From contig JALSJP010000002.1 in assembly GCA_026989265.1 (NCBI GenBank), positions 1 through 64,000 of the forward strand: a stretch of DNA of 64,000 nt, read 5' to 3'. Under the pieces are notes generated by a model that worked only from the letters and a program-made list of their open reading frames with translations, had not been told where the DNA came from and searched no databases. Below are positions 62,972 through 64,000 of this stretch, piece after piece (the first letter of the stretch is position 1; each line of letters starts with the position of its first letter). This DNA is from Micavibrio sp. (lineage in GTDB: Bacteria > Pseudomonadota > Alphaproteobacteria > Micavibrionales > Micavibrionaceae). The translations under genes and the position numbers were made by a program.

Positions 62972-63885
62972 TTGATATCTATGATTATAATGGTAAGTTC
63001 ACTAAAGATGCAGCTTTAGGGCAGAAAAGCTGGTTTAAATGCGGCGGTACGGCTGATCTTTTATTTGAGCCAGATGATATTGATGATCTTGCGCGTTTCT
63101 TAAAGAATTATCCATTAGATGAGCCGTTATTAGTGCTTGGCTCTATGGCTAATTGCATTATCCGTGATGGCGGTATTCGAGGTTGTGTCATTCATTTAGG
63201 CAAGCCATTTGCAGATATAGAAGTTAAAGGCACTAAAATCATGGCGGGCGCGGGAGCGTTAAATGGCTCGGTAGCCTCCGCTGCGGCGAAAGCTGGGATT
63301 GGCGGGTTAGAGTTTCTATCAGGAATCCCCGGGACTATTGGCGGCGCTTTGGCTATGAATGCGGGTGCATATGGCACAGAGGTTAAAGATGCGTTATATG
63401 CCGTAATGGCGCTAGGGCGCGGCGGAGTATTTACGCCACTTGATCCAAAGGATATGGATATGGGATATCGCTATTGCGGCGCGGCAAGTGGAAATATCTT
63501 TGTTGGCGCGGTTTTTGAGGGCGCGGTAGAGGACAAAAATCTGGTTAGAAAACGCCTTAAAGATATTAAATCTAAACGCCAAAAAACACAGCCAATATCA
63601 GAGCAAACAGGCGGCTCAACCTTTGCTAATCCTTCCGCTGAATACTTGGCAAAAGCAGGGCTTCCCGAGGATATGCGCGCATGGCAATTAGTTGAAAAGG
63701 TCGGCGGGCGCACTCTTCAAATTGGCGGCGCTAGGATGAGTGATAAGCATTTGAACTTCATGATAAATACTGGCAACGCAACCGCAACAGACCTTGAAAA
63801 TCTTGGTGATGAACTAATCAAGCGCGTTCAAGATGATTGCGGCTTAACGCTTCACTGGGAAATTAAACGCCTTGGTTATAAATAG
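62968..63885 (+). CDS. murB: UDP-N-acetylenolpyruvoylglucosamine reductase
   Basis: 305 residues, the short (type II) MurB. SWFKCGGTADLLFEP, LGSMANCIIRDGGIRGCVIH and GIPGTIGGALAMNAGAYG form the FAD-binding domain; TGGSTFANPSA holds the catalytic Ser. NADPH-dependent reduction gives UDP-MurNAc. It is the last visible gene of the dcw cluster; ddl, ftsQ, ftsA and ftsZ do not follow immediately because a convergent gene ends 2 nt away. Confidence 0.97.
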   Translation: MIDIYDYNGKFTKDAALGQKSWFKCGGTADLLFEPDDIDDLARFLKNYPLDEPLLVLGSMANCIIRDGGIRGCVIHLGKPFADIEVKGTKIMAGAGALNGSVASAAAKAGIGGLEFLSGIPGTIGGALAMNAGAYGTEVKDALYAVMALGRGGVFTPLDPKDMDMGYRYCGAASGNIFVGAVFEGAVEDKNLVRKRLKDIKSKRQKTQPISEQTGGSTFANPSAEYLAKAGLPEDMRAWQLVEKVGGRTLQIGGARMSDKHLNFMINTGNATATDLENLGDELIKRVQDDCGLTLHWEIKRLGYK

Positions 63886-63886
63886 G

Positions 63887-64000
63887 TTAAATTTTTAAAA
63901 CGCGTTCATAGATATCGGGCAGGTCATTTTCCAGCAATATAACATCACCATTTTGCTTATTCTTAAATATCCATTCTTGAGCTTGTTCAAAGCGATCAAA
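63887..64000 (-). CDS. 3' end of a convergent gene, possibly Mur-ligase-like (partial)
   Basis: Only the last 37 codons are inside the window, ending NGDVILLENDLPDIYERVLK then I. The GDVxLxENDLPDxY ending recalls, from memory, the C-terminus of a Mur-ligase/MurF-related family, which would matter because murF is missing upstream, but I could not verify this. The stop at 63887 is 2 nt beyond murB's stop, so the two genes converge without a terminator. Confidence 0.5.
   Translation of the reverse strand, partial: FDRFEQAQEWIFKNKQNGDVILLENDLPDIYERVLKI

Noticed and set aside
1-64000. CRISPR arrays, prophage, restriction or toxin-antitoxin defence systems
   Set aside because: No regularly spaced repeats, integrase, transposase or recognisable defence genes were seen.

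Overview
The window is a stretch of an AT-rich alphaproteobacterial chromosome. The evidence is the S10-spc ribosomal block following tuf, a PodJ-like coiled-coil/Sel1/peptidoglycan-binding protein, a SapC-family protein, a NodT-type efflux lipoprotein, a perfect ParB site (parS), and a dcw cluster in the order mraZ-rsmH-ftsL-ftsI-murE-...-mraY-murD-ftsW-murG-murC-murB. I cannot name a genus. No tRNA, rRNA, CRISPR array or intact insertion sequence was seen.

Layout. 1-10417 (+): end of tuf, then S10 and spc genes rpsJ to rplO, with an extra 60-residue ORF between rplB and rpsS and a 218-nt structured gap between rpsC and rplP. 10445-16037: the normal continuation of spc (secY, adk) and the alpha operon (rpsM, rpsK, rpoA, rplQ) is present but inverted onto the minus strand, with a secreted HExxHxxxH protein gene at the junction. 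16110-17661 (-): panBC. 18-30 kb: mixed housekeeping and unknown genes, namely a single-chain glycyl-tRNA synthetase, a TrmN6-like methyltransferase, a lytic transglycosylase, an acyl-CoA dehydrogenase, a Cys-repeat secreted protein, a plasmid-type HTH/coiled-coil protein, SapC, ugd, cysQ and an O-antigen ligase-like protein. 31-38 kb: typA, a fatty-acid desaturase, a parS site, an ABC-F ATPase and an ALDH7-type dehydrogenase. 38-45 kb: a tripartite RND efflux operon with a divergent, shrunken TolC-like lipoprotein beside it. 45-50 kb: mtnP, PodJ-like, slyX, dusB, an amidase and rnpB. 50.4-51.2 kb: noncoding DNA with tandem hairpin repeats, a small-ORF candidate, DnaA-box-like sites and a MraZ operator. 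51.2-63.9 kb: the division and cell-wall cluster. The final 114 nt are the 3' end of a convergent gene.

How the genes fit together. The left part makes ribosomes and RNA polymerase alpha. The right part makes and polymerises lipid II and builds the divisome. The most striking anomaly is at the murF position of the dcw cluster. Instead of a full ligase there is a 154-residue ORF that resembles only the C-terminal domain of MurF, and the convergent gene at the right edge ends in a motif I associate, from memory, with another Mur-ligase-like family. Other points to check are the inverted alpha operon and its structured leader, the parS site about 16 kb from DnaA-box-like sites, the perfectly phased MraZ operator, and the four-cysteine repeat protein.

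Limits: all calls come from reading sequence and translations. No database or folding program was run. Family assignments rest on recognised motifs. Start codons were moved where a Shine-Dalgarno sequence or family N-terminus argued for it.
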